Assembly (NCBI RefSeq): GCF_020731145.1
Contig: NZ_JAJFZN010000001.1
Location: 496,001 to 560,000 of the forward strand
DNA: 64,000 nucleotides
Source of the DNA: Sneathiella sp. HT1-7
GTDB lineage: Bacteria; Pseudomonadota; Alphaproteobacteria; Sneathiellales; Sneathiellaceae
Direction: 5' to 3'
Positions 46,513 to 54,526 of this stretch are shown here, in pieces. The position numbers were made by a program, and so were the translations under genes. Positions within the stretch are counted from its first letter, which is position 1. Every line of letters starts with the position of its first letter. The notes below the pieces were generated by a model. The model was not told the origin of the DNA. It did no database searches and saw nothing but the letters and a program-made list of their open reading frames with translations.

Positions 46513-46965
46513 GTGATAAAAAACCCTGATACGCGCGACGCGGTTGCCCTGTTGATCTTGCGTCTTGGCCTTGCCTGGTTTCTTTTTGTCTGGGCCGTGA
46601 ACAAGATTATCGAACCCGGTCAATATACGCGCATCTGGGGTTATTTTCATGGCGTAGATATCGGTGCCACCACGCCCTATGTTATGGGTGCAGCACAGAT
46701 CGTGATATGTGTGATGGCCGCTATGGGGCTTTGGCGCGTCCTATCCTATGGCCTTCTATTCCTGATGCATCTCGTCACCGTGGTCGTGATTTTTCCAAGT
46801 CTGATCGCCCCGTTCGTTATTGAGGATGGCTTTCCTGTAAACCGCAACAACGCCATTGCTCTCGCGGCGCTTGCCGGTTTTGCATCACTTTGGCTGCTGC
46901 GACACCGGGATCACTTTTCACTTGATGTCTGGCTACAGCAACGCAAACGGGAAAATCTCAGCTAA
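46513..46965 (+). CDS. DoxX-family membrane protein (GTG start)
   Basis: The 150-residue protein has four hydrophobic segments (LLILRLGLAWFLFVWAVNKI, VMGAAQIVICVMAAMGLW, LLFLMHLVTVVVIFPSLIAP, ALAALAGFASLWLL) and matches the DoxX-like type. The start is GTG at 46513 with GGGAGAG 6 nt upstream. The function is uncertain. Its 3' end overlaps the convergent oxidoreductase gene by 8 nt. Confidence 0.75.
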   Translation: MIKNPDTRDAVALLILRLGLAWFLFVWAVNKIIEPGQYTRIWGYFHGVDIGATTPYVMGAAQIVICVMAAMGLWRVLSYGLLFLMHLVTVVVIFPSLIAPFVIEDGFPVNRNNAIALAALAGFASLWLLRHRDHFSLDVWLQQRKRENLS

Positions 46966-47932
46966 CCTGAATAAGGGTTTTGCCGATGGCCTGTTGATTT
47001 TCAAGGCGTGCCAGCGCCGTTTTTGCCTGCTTGAGCGGAAATGTCCGGTCGATGGCGGGCTTCACATGCCCTTGCACGCAGAGATCAAAAAGATCAGTCA
47101 TCACTTTGTTTGAAATTTCCGGCTCATGCCAAGCCGTTGTTGACCAGTTCGCACCCATCACCGAATATGATTTGATCAGCGGCATATTCACCCCAAGCTC
47201 CGGGATGCGACCCGAGGCAAAACCAACGATGAGCATCCGCCCACCCCGCGCCATACGCCGCGAACAAATTCCGAAAAGATCGCCTCCGACAGGGTCATAG
47301 ACAACATCAACCCCATTGTTATCGGTTAGTTCCTTCAGCCGCTCATTCAAATCTTCTTCGGTATAGTTGACCACTTCATCGGCCCCAGCAACCGTCGCCG
47401 AATGCATTTTTTCTTTGCTGGAACAAACGGCGATAACACGCGCCCCAAGCGCCTTACCAATTTGTACAGCATAATTACCTGTGCCACCGGCCGCGCCGAG
47501 AACAACCAGCGTTTCGCCTTCCTTCAATTGCCCGCAATATTTCAAACCATACATCGCCGTTCCACCAGCGAGCGGAATGGCCGCGCCGGTATCAAACGGT
47601 ATGCTGTCGGGTAATTTAAAGCACATCTGCTCCCGAACGGAAGCAAACTGTCCAAGTGCGCCTTGCCCCATACCGACGATCCGATCACCGGCTTTTAGTC
47701 TTTGGCAACCCTCTCCCGTTTCGCGCACGATGCCGGAAAATTCAAGGCCCAGTACAAAGGGAAGCTCCGGTTGATCCTGATACAGACCTCTCGGTTGCAG
47801 GACATCGGGAAAATTCAGCGCCGCCGTATTGACTTCGACAATCAGTCCGCGTCGGCGCACAGTTGGTTTTGGAAATTCGCTTAATTTCAGGCCATCGAGG
47901 CCCGTTATCTCACTAACAACAATCGCTTTCAT
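46958..47932 (-). CDS. NADPH:quinone oxidoreductase-like, MDR family
   Basis: The 324-residue protein has a GroES-like N-terminal domain and a Rossmann domain with GAAGGTGNYAVQIGKALGAR at about 144-163; no structural-zinc cysteines are present, as in quinone oxidoreductases or enoyl reductases. It probably reduces a quinone or an alpha,beta-unsaturated acyl or carbonyl compound using NADPH. It is divergent from the double-HxlR regulator gene and next to acyl-CoA genes. Confidence 0.88.
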   Translation of the reverse strand: MKAIVVSEITGLDGLKLSEFPKPTVRRRGLIVEVNTAALNFPDVLQPRGLYQDQPELPFVLGLEFSGIVRETGEGCQRLKAGDRIVGMGQGALGQFASVREQMCFKLPDSIPFDTGAAIPLAGGTAMYGLKYCGQLKEGETLVVLGAAGGTGNYAVQIGKALGARVIAVCSSKEKMHSATVAGADEVVNYTEEDLNERLKELTDNNGVDVVYDPVGGDLFGICSRRMARGGRMLIVGFASGRIPELGVNMPLIKSYSVMGANWSTTAWHEPEISNKVMTDLFDLCVQGHVKPAIDRTFPLKQAKTALARLENQQAIGKTLIQVS

Positions 47933-47975
47933 TTTTATTGTTCCGTCTTGTTGTTCTATTAAGGGAAGATACTCT

Positions 47976-48017
47976 TAAAAGTCTCATATTGCAAGTATAA
48001 AAGTCTCGTACTGAAAG
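47976..48017. repeat. Direct repeat in the hxlR/oxidoreductase promoter region
   Basis: Two 20-bp units, TAAAAGTCTCATATTGCAAG (47976) and TAAAAGTCTCGTACTGAAAG (47998), differ at three positions and are spaced 22 bp start to start, two helical turns. They lie between the divergent oxidoreductase and regulator genes and are probably binding sites of the double-HxlR protein. Confidence 0.65.
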
Positions 48018-48030
48018 CATATAAATGATA

Positions 48031-48036
48031 TATAAT
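48031..48036 (+). promoter_or_regulatory. -10 element giving a leaderless regulator mRNA
   Basis: A perfect TATAAT sits only 4 nt before the regulator's ATG at 48041, and no ribosome-binding site is present. Transcription would start at or near the ATG, so the mRNA is probably leaderless. The -35 region would overlap the second direct-repeat unit. Confidence 0.5.
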
Positions 48037-48040
48037 CTAT

Positions 48041-48976
48041 ATGTTAAAGCATGAAATCCTTCCGGACAGCCGTTGTTCCGTTGAACGATCCTTCGAAATT
48101 CTGGGTGGCGCCTGGACCTTCTTGGTACTGAGGGAGGCCCTGTTTGAAAATGTCGCTCAATTCGATAGTTTCCAGACCAATCTCGGAATTGCCCGCGAAT
48201 CCTTGAAACGTGTGCTCAACCGTCTCGTGCGCAATGGGGTGATGGATCATCGACCTCTTGTACCGGGTGGCTTGCGAAAAGGATATTTTCTGACGGAACA
48301 GGGACGGGACCTGTTGCCTGTCCTGGTGGCCGCGCTTAACTGGGGCGAAGCTTGGGCCAGTAATGGCCCCACACCCGAGCGCCTGATCCACAAAAACTGC
48401 GGATGCCCTCTTAAGCAGGCGGTTGTATGCTCTCATTGTCATACGACAGTTGACCCGCGGGACGTCAGCTTCACAAGCCGAATAAGAAACCGGAGTAAAG
48501 GCCGGGAAAAGTTTGCAAAAATGCGCTATGTGGAGCAGGAACTGCTGGAACGACAAAAGCCAAGCTCCATCGCGCGCACTATGGCGACAATCGGCGACCC
48601 TTGGAGTTTTTTGATCATTCGGGAATGTTTTTACGGCGTCCGGCGATTTGACGCCTTTCAACAACGGCTTTCGATTGCCAGCAATATCCTGACGGCTCGC
48701 TTGAAAAGAATGGTCACCGCAGGTGTTCTGCGGACCCAGCCGATCATCGATCAACCCCATCTTTCAGAATACCGTTTAACTGAGAAGGGGATGGCGCTAT
48801 ATACCCTCCCGCTTACCATCATCGCCTGGGGCGACAAATGGCTTGCCGGGGCGAATGGCCCTCCGCTGATACTGACGCATAAACGCTGCGACCATGTTTT
48901 CTCAGCAGAGCTGCGTTGCCTTAGTTGCGACATAACCGTCACCCTTGAAGATGTAGAGTATCAGGCGCTGACTTGA
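48041..48976 (+). CDS. Double-domain HxlR-family transcriptional regulator
   Basis: The 311-residue protein contains two complete HxlR-type winged helices in tandem: residues ~10-100 (SFEILGGAWTFLVLREALFE, QFDSFQTNLGIARESLKRVL) and ~175-265 (TMATIGDPWSFLIIRECFYG, RFDAFQQRLSIASNILTARL). Each is followed by a similar Cys/His-rich tail (KNCGCPLKQAVVCSHCHTTV and KRCDHVFSAELRCLSCDITV). Ordinary HxlR proteins are about 110-150 residues and dimerise; here the dimer appears built into one chain. It is divergent from the oxidoreductase gene and overlaps the convergent acyl-CoA synthetase gene by 38 nt. Confidence 0.88.
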   Translation: MLKHEILPDSRCSVERSFEILGGAWTFLVLREALFENVAQFDSFQTNLGIARESLKRVLNRLVRNGVMDHRPLVPGGLRKGYFLTEQGRDLLPVLVAALNWGEAWASNGPTPERLIHKNCGCPLKQAVVCSHCHTTVDPRDVSFTSRIRNRSKGREKFAKMRYVEQELLERQKPSSIARTMATIGDPWSFLIIRECFYGVRRFDAFQQRLSIASNILTARLKRMVTAGVLRTQPIIDQPHLSEYRLTEKGMALYTLPLTIIAWGDKWLAGANGPPLILTHKRCDHVFSAELRCLSCDITVTLEDVEYQALT

Positions 48977-50606
48977 CGCTTCCCGCCGCGACAATTCTTT
49001 CTGCCCATTTATAATCCGGCTTACCGTTAGCATGCCGCATTACTTCTTCGACGATAAAGAACGCCTTAGGTAATTTATAGCGGGCGATATGTTGCGCGCC
49101 CTCGCCGACCAATTCGTCATTAGTGACCATCATACCGGCATGAAAAGAGACAACGGCTGTGACTTCCCGTCCCCATCGTTCACTGTCCCGACCCACGACC
49201 AAAACATCCTTTACTGCAGCGTGATTTTTGATCGCCTCTTCCACTTCCTCGGTAAAGATTTTCTCACCGCCACTATTGATGACAAGGGAATCACGACCAA
49301 GTAGCCTGACGACATTTCCCGGAAGCAGTTCCGCCCTATCACCGGCGATTGCAAAACGTTCCCCATCCATCTCAAGGAAAGTTTTCTTCGTTGCAGCTTC
49401 ATCATTGAGATAGCCAATGGGCACATAACTCTTTCGGGCCCACCAGCCCGTTCCCTCATGTCCAGGCTCAAGAAGCGCGGTTCGGCTATCGTTCAAGACA
49501 GCGTTTCCCGGTGACATCCGGAAAGTACCGGGCTGATTGTCATCAATATCCTCCACATGCTGGCCTTGATTTCCCCCTTCAGAGGAGCCCAGAAAATCGA
49601 GGATGCGGGTCTTGGGAAGCAGTTCAGTTAATGCACGCTTGGACTTGGCCGACAGATGAGCACCGCTGTTCAAAAAAAAGCGCAGTGAGCCTAACTCATG
49701 CCCGCCCTTCTTTATTTCTTCGATCAACGGTAAAGCAAACGCATCACCGACAATCGAGATCATGACAACATTTTCACGATCAATTATGTTCAGGACATCC
49801 ACAGGATCCAACAGGTCAACGCGATCCTGAATAACCACCGTGTTCCCGGCAAAAAGACCCATGATCGCGTTCCACTGTCCCGCCGCATGCATGAACGGTG
49901 GCGCTGGAAGGACCGGCATTGTCCCCTCTGATGCAATGGCGGCGACTTCGTCAAGGCTATTAATAATGCCTTTGTCGGAAAGTCGCCGCCCGCCCAGAAC
50001 CGAGATCCAAATATCCCCCTGCCGCCAGAGCACGCCCTTCGGCCGACCGGTGGTGCCTCCGGTGTACAGGATATAAAGATCGTCCAGGCTGTAGGATAGA
50101 TCCGGCGAGATTGGCGAAGCCGCCGCGATCAGACTTTCATAGTCAATCGCCTCCTTGATAAAACGAGGCCCCCCGTCATCAATTTCAATGAAGCAAGTCA
50201 AGCTCGGCACTTGATCGCGTATGGCTGCGAGCTTTTTGCCGAAGCTCCGCTGATACACAATCACGCGCGCCTCAGCATTATTGAGAAGATAGACAAGCTC
50301 CTCCTCGACATATCGGTAATTTACATTAAACGGGGCGAGCCGCGCCTTGAACGCACCGAACATGGCTTCAAGATATTCATTGCCGTTATGGAGATAAACT
50401 GCGAGACGGTCTTGACCAGACTCCCAGTCCTGCAAATCTTTGCGTTCTTTATGACACCCGAACCCAAGCTCAAGAAATGCATTGGCAAGACGATTGGAGC
50501 GCCCCGCGAATTCCGCAAATGTCCATTGCTTGCCCCGACAAACAATTGCCGTTCTTTCGGGGACGGCGGCAGCGACGCAATCAAGGACCTGTGGTAAGTG
50601 AAACAT
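48939..50606 (-). CDS. AMP-dependent acyl-CoA synthetase
   Basis: The 555-residue protein is an ANL-superfamily ligase with the A3 loop ILYTGGTTGRPKGVLWRQ (about 185-202), the A5-type FLGSSEGGNQG, the A8 hinge RLLGRDSLVINSGGEKIFTE and the A10 lysine in NGKPDYKWA. It activates a carboxylic acid, probably a fatty or steroid/aromatic side-chain acid as in FadD17/FadD19-like enzymes. I start at ATG 50606 (MFHLPQVLDCVAAAVPERTA); a GTG at 50639 is the alternative. It follows the crotonase gene by 56 nt in an apparent operon. Confidence 0.88.
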   Translation of the reverse strand: MFHLPQVLDCVAAAVPERTAIVCRGKQWTFAEFAGRSNRLANAFLELGFGCHKERKDLQDWESGQDRLAVYLHNGNEYLEAMFGAFKARLAPFNVNYRYVEEELVYLLNNAEARVIVYQRSFGKKLAAIRDQVPSLTCFIEIDDGGPRFIKEAIDYESLIAAASPISPDLSYSLDDLYILYTGGTTGRPKGVLWRQGDIWISVLGGRRLSDKGIINSLDEVAAIASEGTMPVLPAPPFMHAAGQWNAIMGLFAGNTVVIQDRVDLLDPVDVLNIIDRENVVMISIVGDAFALPLIEEIKKGGHELGSLRFFLNSGAHLSAKSKRALTELLPKTRILDFLGSSEGGNQGQHVEDIDDNQPGTFRMSPGNAVLNDSRTALLEPGHEGTGWWARKSYVPIGYLNDEAATKKTFLEMDGERFAIAGDRAELLPGNVVRLLGRDSLVINSGGEKIFTEEVEEAIKNHAAVKDVLVVGRDSERWGREVTAVVSFHAGMMVTNDELVGEGAQHIARYKLPKAFFIVEEVMRHANGKPDYKWAERIVAAGSVKSAPDTLHLQG

Positions 50607-50662
50607 AATGTTTATATGCTTTCGGGCCGCGATTGTCACTGCGGCCCGAAAATCAACCCCTT

Positions 50663-51457
50663 CTAGTCAGCCCAGAAATCCTTCGAAAGTTCCCGACGCT
50701 TCTTTCGGCTGTCCGCACTCTTGAAATCCTTGAGGCCCGATGATCCTCTTGCATAAGGCATAATCGGCACTTCGAAGGCTAACGCACCTTGAACCGGCAG
50801 ATCCGCACTCTTGTTCAGGGCAAATTTGGTTCGGCGCACTGTAATGGGATGTTTCTGCAGCATGATATGTGTCAACTGCGCAACCTGATCATCCAGCTCT
50901 TCCGGCGCGACAACGCGATTGACGAGATCATAGCGCTCCGCTTTTTCCGCGGTAAACATCATACCAATAAGGTTCCATTCCTTTGCTTTACGGCGGCCGG
51001 CAAATTTTGGAATACGCGACAGACCACCCCAACCCGGCGTGATATCCCAGTCAATCTCGGGCATGCCCCAACGCGAACGGTCCGTCGCGACAACAAAATC
51101 GCAGACGAGCGTAAGCTCCAGTCCGCCGCCCGTGCAAACACCATCAACGGCGGCAATGGTGATCGGCGTCAGATCCTCAATCAGCTGTACCGTTTCCTGA
51201 TAGAGACGAACCTGCCAATAGGATTCATCTCCCTTCCATTCGTTGAATTCCTTGATATCGTCACCAGCGCAGAAAGTATCCCCGGCACCGCGCAGGATCA
51301 TGACCCGGCATTCCCGATCCGCGCGCACGGCAAGGATGGCGGCTTTCAGCTCTGCGGAAAGCTCCCGATCCAACGCGTTATGCACTTCCGGCCGGTTCAA
51401 TGTTATGGTCGTCACTGTGTCCTGGCGGTCAAAGATCAGTTTTTTATAGTCGCTCAT
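50663..51457 (-). CDS. Enoyl-CoA hydratase/isomerase (crotonase) family protein
   Basis: The 264-residue protein has the two oxyanion-hole segments GAGDTFCAGDDIKEF (about 62-76) and DGVCTGGGLELTLVCDF (about 108-124), then the family's PEIDWDITPGWGG. It hydrates or isomerises an acyl-CoA. The ATG at 51457 follows GGGAAGGAAAACAAT. It is divergent from the thioesterase gene and precedes the acyl-CoA synthetase. Confidence 0.9.
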   Translation of the reverse strand: MSDYKKLIFDRQDTVTTITLNRPEVHNALDRELSAELKAAILAVRADRECRVMILRGAGDTFCAGDDIKEFNEWKGDESYWQVRLYQETVQLIEDLTPITIAAVDGVCTGGGLELTLVCDFVVATDRSRWGMPEIDWDITPGWGGLSRIPKFAGRRKAKEWNLIGMMFTAEKAERYDLVNRVVAPEELDDQVAQLTHIMLQKHPITVRRTKFALNKSADLPVQGALAFEVPIMPYARGSSGLKDFKSADSRKKRRELSKDFWAD

Positions 51458-51500
51458 TATTGTTTTCCTTCCCGTTAGGTAATTCTTGTTTAGCGATACT

Positions 51501-51541
51501 ACTTTCGTTATAAGATTTATAGAAAGTCTAATAACGAAAGT
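51501..51541. promoter_or_regulatory. Inverted repeat between crotonase and thioesterase genes
   Basis: ACTTTCGTTAT (51501-51511) and ATAACGAAAGT (51531-51541) are perfect 11-bp inverted arms with a 19-bp spacer that contains another GAAAGTC. The AAAGTC core resembles the repeats in front of the double-HxlR gene, so both promoters may share a regulator. Confidence 0.6.
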
Positions 51542-51577
51542 CAATGCACAAATTTGGCGAAAGAAAAAGGCGTAAAA

Positions 51578-52003
51578 ATGGCGCAAAATAGCGAGATGAA
51601 ACCACCGCCGGAAGGCTTCGTTCAAAGCCGCACCCGCGGCCCCTTCTCATCCCATAACGGACCGTTTTTCCATAAGGTAGACGGCGACAAGTTCTGGCAT
51701 GGCCTCTATGTTACCGCGTTGCATTGCAACTCGCGCGGACGCCTGCATGGCGGCATGATGACGACCTTTGCCGACGGCCTCCTTGCGACCGCCGTGGCCC
51801 GCGCCAACAAAATCCCCGCCGTTACAATCAACCTGAACTGCGACATATGCTCAGGCGCCGATATAGGCGACTGGCTGGAAGGAACCGCACGTCAAACCGG
51901 CCTCAATGACGGCTTCGCTTTTGTTGAGGCCAGAGCCTGGGTCGACGAAAAAATTGTCTTCAGCGCAAGCGGGGTGTTTCGATTGCTAGAAAGGAAGGGT
52001 TGA
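51578..52003 (+). CDS. PaaI-family acyl-CoA thioesterase
   Basis: The 141-residue hot-dog-fold protein has the family's HGGMMTTFADGLLATAVAR (about 55-73) and TINLNCDICSGADIGDWLEG. It hydrolyses acyl-CoAs released by the neighbouring catabolic genes. I start at the ATG at 51578 (MAQNSEM), preceded by AAAAAGGCG, rather than the TTG at 51554. Its stop is 2 nt before the first copy of the tRNA-Gly terminator repeat. Confidence 0.87.
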   Translation: MAQNSEMKPPPEGFVQSRTRGPFSSHNGPFFHKVDGDKFWHGLYVTALHCNSRGRLHGGMMTTFADGLLATAVARANKIPAVTINLNCDICSGADIGDWLEGTARQTGLNDGFAFVEARAWVDEKIVFSASGVFRLLERKG

Positions 52004-52005
52004 GC

Positions 52006-52065
52006 GAAAAAGCAATTAGGTCACAAAAAAGCCCCGCATTCCTGCAGGGTCTTTTTTGACAATGG
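52006..52065. repeat. Degenerate copy 1 of the tRNA-Gly 3'-flank/terminator
   Basis: This stretch matches the sequence that follows tRNA-Gly at 61087-61146: GAAAAAGCAA, a variable 6-9 nt, the terminator hairpin (one base changed), and a TGG that corresponds to the tRNA CCA end. The tRNA itself is missing. It lies 2 nt after the thioesterase stop, so it probably marks the original chromosomal left edge before insertions. Confidence 0.75.
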
Positions 52066-52258
52066 ACGATTTAATGCCTTGGCGCTAAACTGCCAAAGTG
52101 GCGAAACTGTGGGCCGCAATGCCCAAATGGTGGAGTTGGCCGAATGTTTCCGGAGGACACTCGATCTAAGATATTCTGGTTGGCCTAGAGACATTGTCAG
52201 GCTTCATGACGATTGAACTGTGTTGCGCCGCATAGCAAAAAGCGAAGAGAGAGTGAAA
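52066..52258. other. Possible gene remnant between terminator copy 1 and the amidohydrolase
   Basis: The first part contains an open frame ending in TGA at 52214-52216 whose 5' end is lost in the terminator repeat. It reads plausibly (ETVGRNAQMVELAECFRRTL) but matches nothing I know. It could be the tail of a gene cut by an insertion, or chance. Confidence 0.3.
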
Positions 52259-53137
52259 ATGCGGCGAATCGACACTCACCTGCACCTATGGGACACAACG
52301 CAGCTTGACTACCCTTTGTTTCAGAACGGTGCATTTCCCGAACTACCGGATACTTACCTGCTAGATGACGCGATTGCCGAGGCAGAGGGAACCGAAACCG
52401 ATTTCATCGTTATCCAAGCCGAAGTCGATCATGCGAATGACCCGGTCGAAGAGACTGCATGGCTCCAGAGAACCGCTGACGAGCACCCGAACGGCGACCG
52501 GATCACGGGCTTTATTGCGTACGCGGATCTTTCTCAGCCAGACGTCAAGGCACTTCTTGAACGGCACGCCCAGAACCCGATTTTTCGCGGTATTCGGCAG
52601 GAGATTTGGTGGCAAAAACCCTCCCCGCGCCCGGATATCCTGGAGGAGGATCTGCTGGCAAACCCTGATTGGCGCCGGGGTTTCACCGCGCTGGCCGATG
52701 TCAACGCAAGCTTCGATCTGACCTGCTGGCACTCTCAACTCAGCGCATTTGCAGCGTTCCTATTTGAACATCCCACCATACCAGTCATCGTCGACCATTT
52801 GGGCTCACCTATTGCAAATGACGATGGCGCACAGGACGTATGGCTTAATGGTATCAACGCGCTTGCCGCCTTGCCCAATACATTCATGAAGATCTCCGGC
52901 TTGTCTCAAGCGGATCCACGCTGGAGCATCGATAGCATAAGGCCTTTGGTTGATCAGGTCTTAGAAGCCTTCGGTCCGGAACGATGTATGCTCGGCAGTA
53001 ATTTTCCAATCGAGAAGCTAACGTCGACATATGAAATTGTTTGGGACACATATCGGGAAATTTTTTCTGAATTGACTTCTGAAGAAAAGGAAAACCTGCA
53101 CTTTGCAACGGCAAAGAGAGCTTATCGACTGGGATAG
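52259..53137 (+). CDS. Amidohydrolase-family protein (L-fuconolactonase/PDC-lactonase-like)
   Basis: The 292-residue TIM-barrel metal-dependent hydrolase starts with RRIDTHLHLWDTTQLDYP (HxH metal motif), and contains IVDHLGSP and MLGSNFPIEKL, which are family signatures. The substrate is probably a lactone or related carboxylate. I start at ATG 52259 after GAGAGAG, not the TTG at 52220. It lies between terminator copies 1 and 2, so it may be cargo of an earlier insertion, although its composition resembles the core genes. Confidence 0.85.
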   Translation: MRRIDTHLHLWDTTQLDYPLFQNGAFPELPDTYLLDDAIAEAEGTETDFIVIQAEVDHANDPVEETAWLQRTADEHPNGDRITGFIAYADLSQPDVKALLERHAQNPIFRGIRQEIWWQKPSPRPDILEEDLLANPDWRRGFTALADVNASFDLTCWHSQLSAFAAFLFEHPTIPVIVDHLGSPIANDDGAQDVWLNGINALAALPNTFMKISGLSQADPRWSIDSIRPLVDQVLEAFGPERCMLGSNFPIEKLTSTYEIVWDTYREIFSELTSEEKENLHFATAKRAYRLG

Positions 53138-53190
53138 GGTTAGTTCGTTAACCAGATTTAGGAGATTCTATATAGAAAAAGCAAATAGCC

Positions 53191-53278
53191 CACAAAAAAG
53201 CCCCGCATTCCTGCAGGGCCTTTTTTGAAAATTGGAGCGGGCGATGAGATTCGAACTCACGACCCTAACCTTGGCAAG
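53191..53278. repeat. Left attachment repeat (attL) with tRNA-Gly 3' fragment
   Basis: This is the left copy of the 88-bp direct repeat. It includes the tRNA terminator (53191-53228) and the 3' 46 nt of tRNA-Gly on the minus strand (CCA end at 53235-53233, breaking at the anticodon loop CTTGGCAAG, 53270-53278). After 53278 the sequence departs from the tRNA. Confidence 0.9.
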
Positions 53279-53345
53279 CTAGCAAAATAACCTTTAGGCA
53301 TTTGATTTGTAATTGCTTTTTCCTCTATTGAACACGGAGGAAACA

Positions 53346-54323
53346 ATGGCATCTATCAGAAAATTGCCCTCAGGAAAGTATTACTGCCAAGTCCGTCTGA
53401 AAGGCTCAAAACCAGTCTACAAGACATTCTCACAACTACAAGACGCAGAAAACTGGGCGAAGGAAAGAGAGAAAATTGCTCGAAGCAACGCATCCCTCTC
53501 AAATACTACATTAAAATTTGATTCCAAAGATACTCTAAGAGACGTCGGCTCTCGCTATTGCTCTATCGTCCTTAATGGTAAAGCATCTCAATATCAAACT
53601 TTGATGCGTGTTGAACGCATGGCCAAGTATTTTCCGCAACCGTTTGGCCAGATTAGCAAATGGAATGTGAACGACTACAGGCTTGCTCGATTGAAATCTG
53701 TGTCGCCCACAACTTGCCGAGACGAACTGGTCTTGCTGAGCAGACTGTTTAAGTGGATAAGCCGTGAACTTCTTCTTGATCTGCCCAATCCCTGCATAGA
53801 TATAGCTCTACCAAGATCGTCAAAGCCGAGAGACAAGGTGGTATCTCCGGAGGAAATGGAGATGCTACTTAAAGCAATGTCCCCTCGAATGGCTGTTATC
53901 ATTGAGCTTGCTTATGAGACTGCCATGAGGAGATCAGAAATACTCAAACTAACACCCTCCTGCTTGCACCTCGATAGACGCCTTCTCGATGTTATTGACG
54001 GCAAGACTGGTAGCCGCACAGTACCCCTTACAAGAAGGGCCGCAGAGCTTCTCTCAGGGGCTGTAAAGGCTTGTTCTAAGGATGATGCCCATATTTTCCA
54101 AGTATCCGCTTACGGAGTCTCTCAGGCCCTTAGAAGGGCAAGACAAAAGCTAGGATTATCTGATGACATACGTGTACACCAATTGAGGCATTCAAGAATT
54201 AGCATTGTAGCCCGTAAGGGCTTTAACAACGCTCAGATAATGGCGGTCTCTGGACATAAAGATGTAAGGTCAGTTCAACGCTACACCCACCTAAACGCCG
54301 TTGATGTAGTAGATTTGCTATGA
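53346..54323 (+). CDS. int: Tyrosine-type site-specific integrase
   Basis: The 325-residue protein has an N-terminal Arm-type DNA-binding part (MASIRKLPSGKYYCQVRLKG), a SAM-like core-binding domain (~60-160) and a catalytic domain with R195 (AMRRSEILKL), K220 (IDGKTGSRTVPL), H278-x-x-R281 (HQLRHS), H304 (SGHKD) and nucleophile Y313 (QRYTHL). All catalytic residues are present, so it should be active. The ATG at 53346 has CACGGAGGAAACA upstream. It sits 67 nt inside the left attachment repeat, as is typical for tRNA-targeting integrases. Confidence 0.96.
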   Translation: MASIRKLPSGKYYCQVRLKGSKPVYKTFSQLQDAENWAKEREKIARSNASLSNTTLKFDSKDTLRDVGSRYCSIVLNGKASQYQTLMRVERMAKYFPQPFGQISKWNVNDYRLARLKSVSPTTCRDELVLLSRLFKWISRELLLDLPNPCIDIALPRSSKPRDKVVSPEEMEMLLKAMSPRMAVIIELAYETAMRRSEILKLTPSCLHLDRRLLDVIDGKTGSRTVPLTRRAAELLSGAVKACSKDDAHIFQVSAYGVSQALRRARQKLGLSDDIRVHQLRHSRISIVARKGFNNAQIMAVSGHKDVRSVQRYTHLNAVDVVDLL

Positions 54324-54526
54324 AAAACTTAGGAATGGGAATTATTTCATAAACTATTCGGCTTAGAAATTCTAACTTTTGTTGAACTTACCGTTACGCA
54401 TGCGTTTAGTCTGATATAAATAGTGGTCACTATGGAATATTTATACTCTTTGGTGTAACTTAGCCGCGATTTCAACAAATAATTTGGTTTTGGATCTAAT
54501 GGAATAAGGGCTTGGAATAATAGGCA

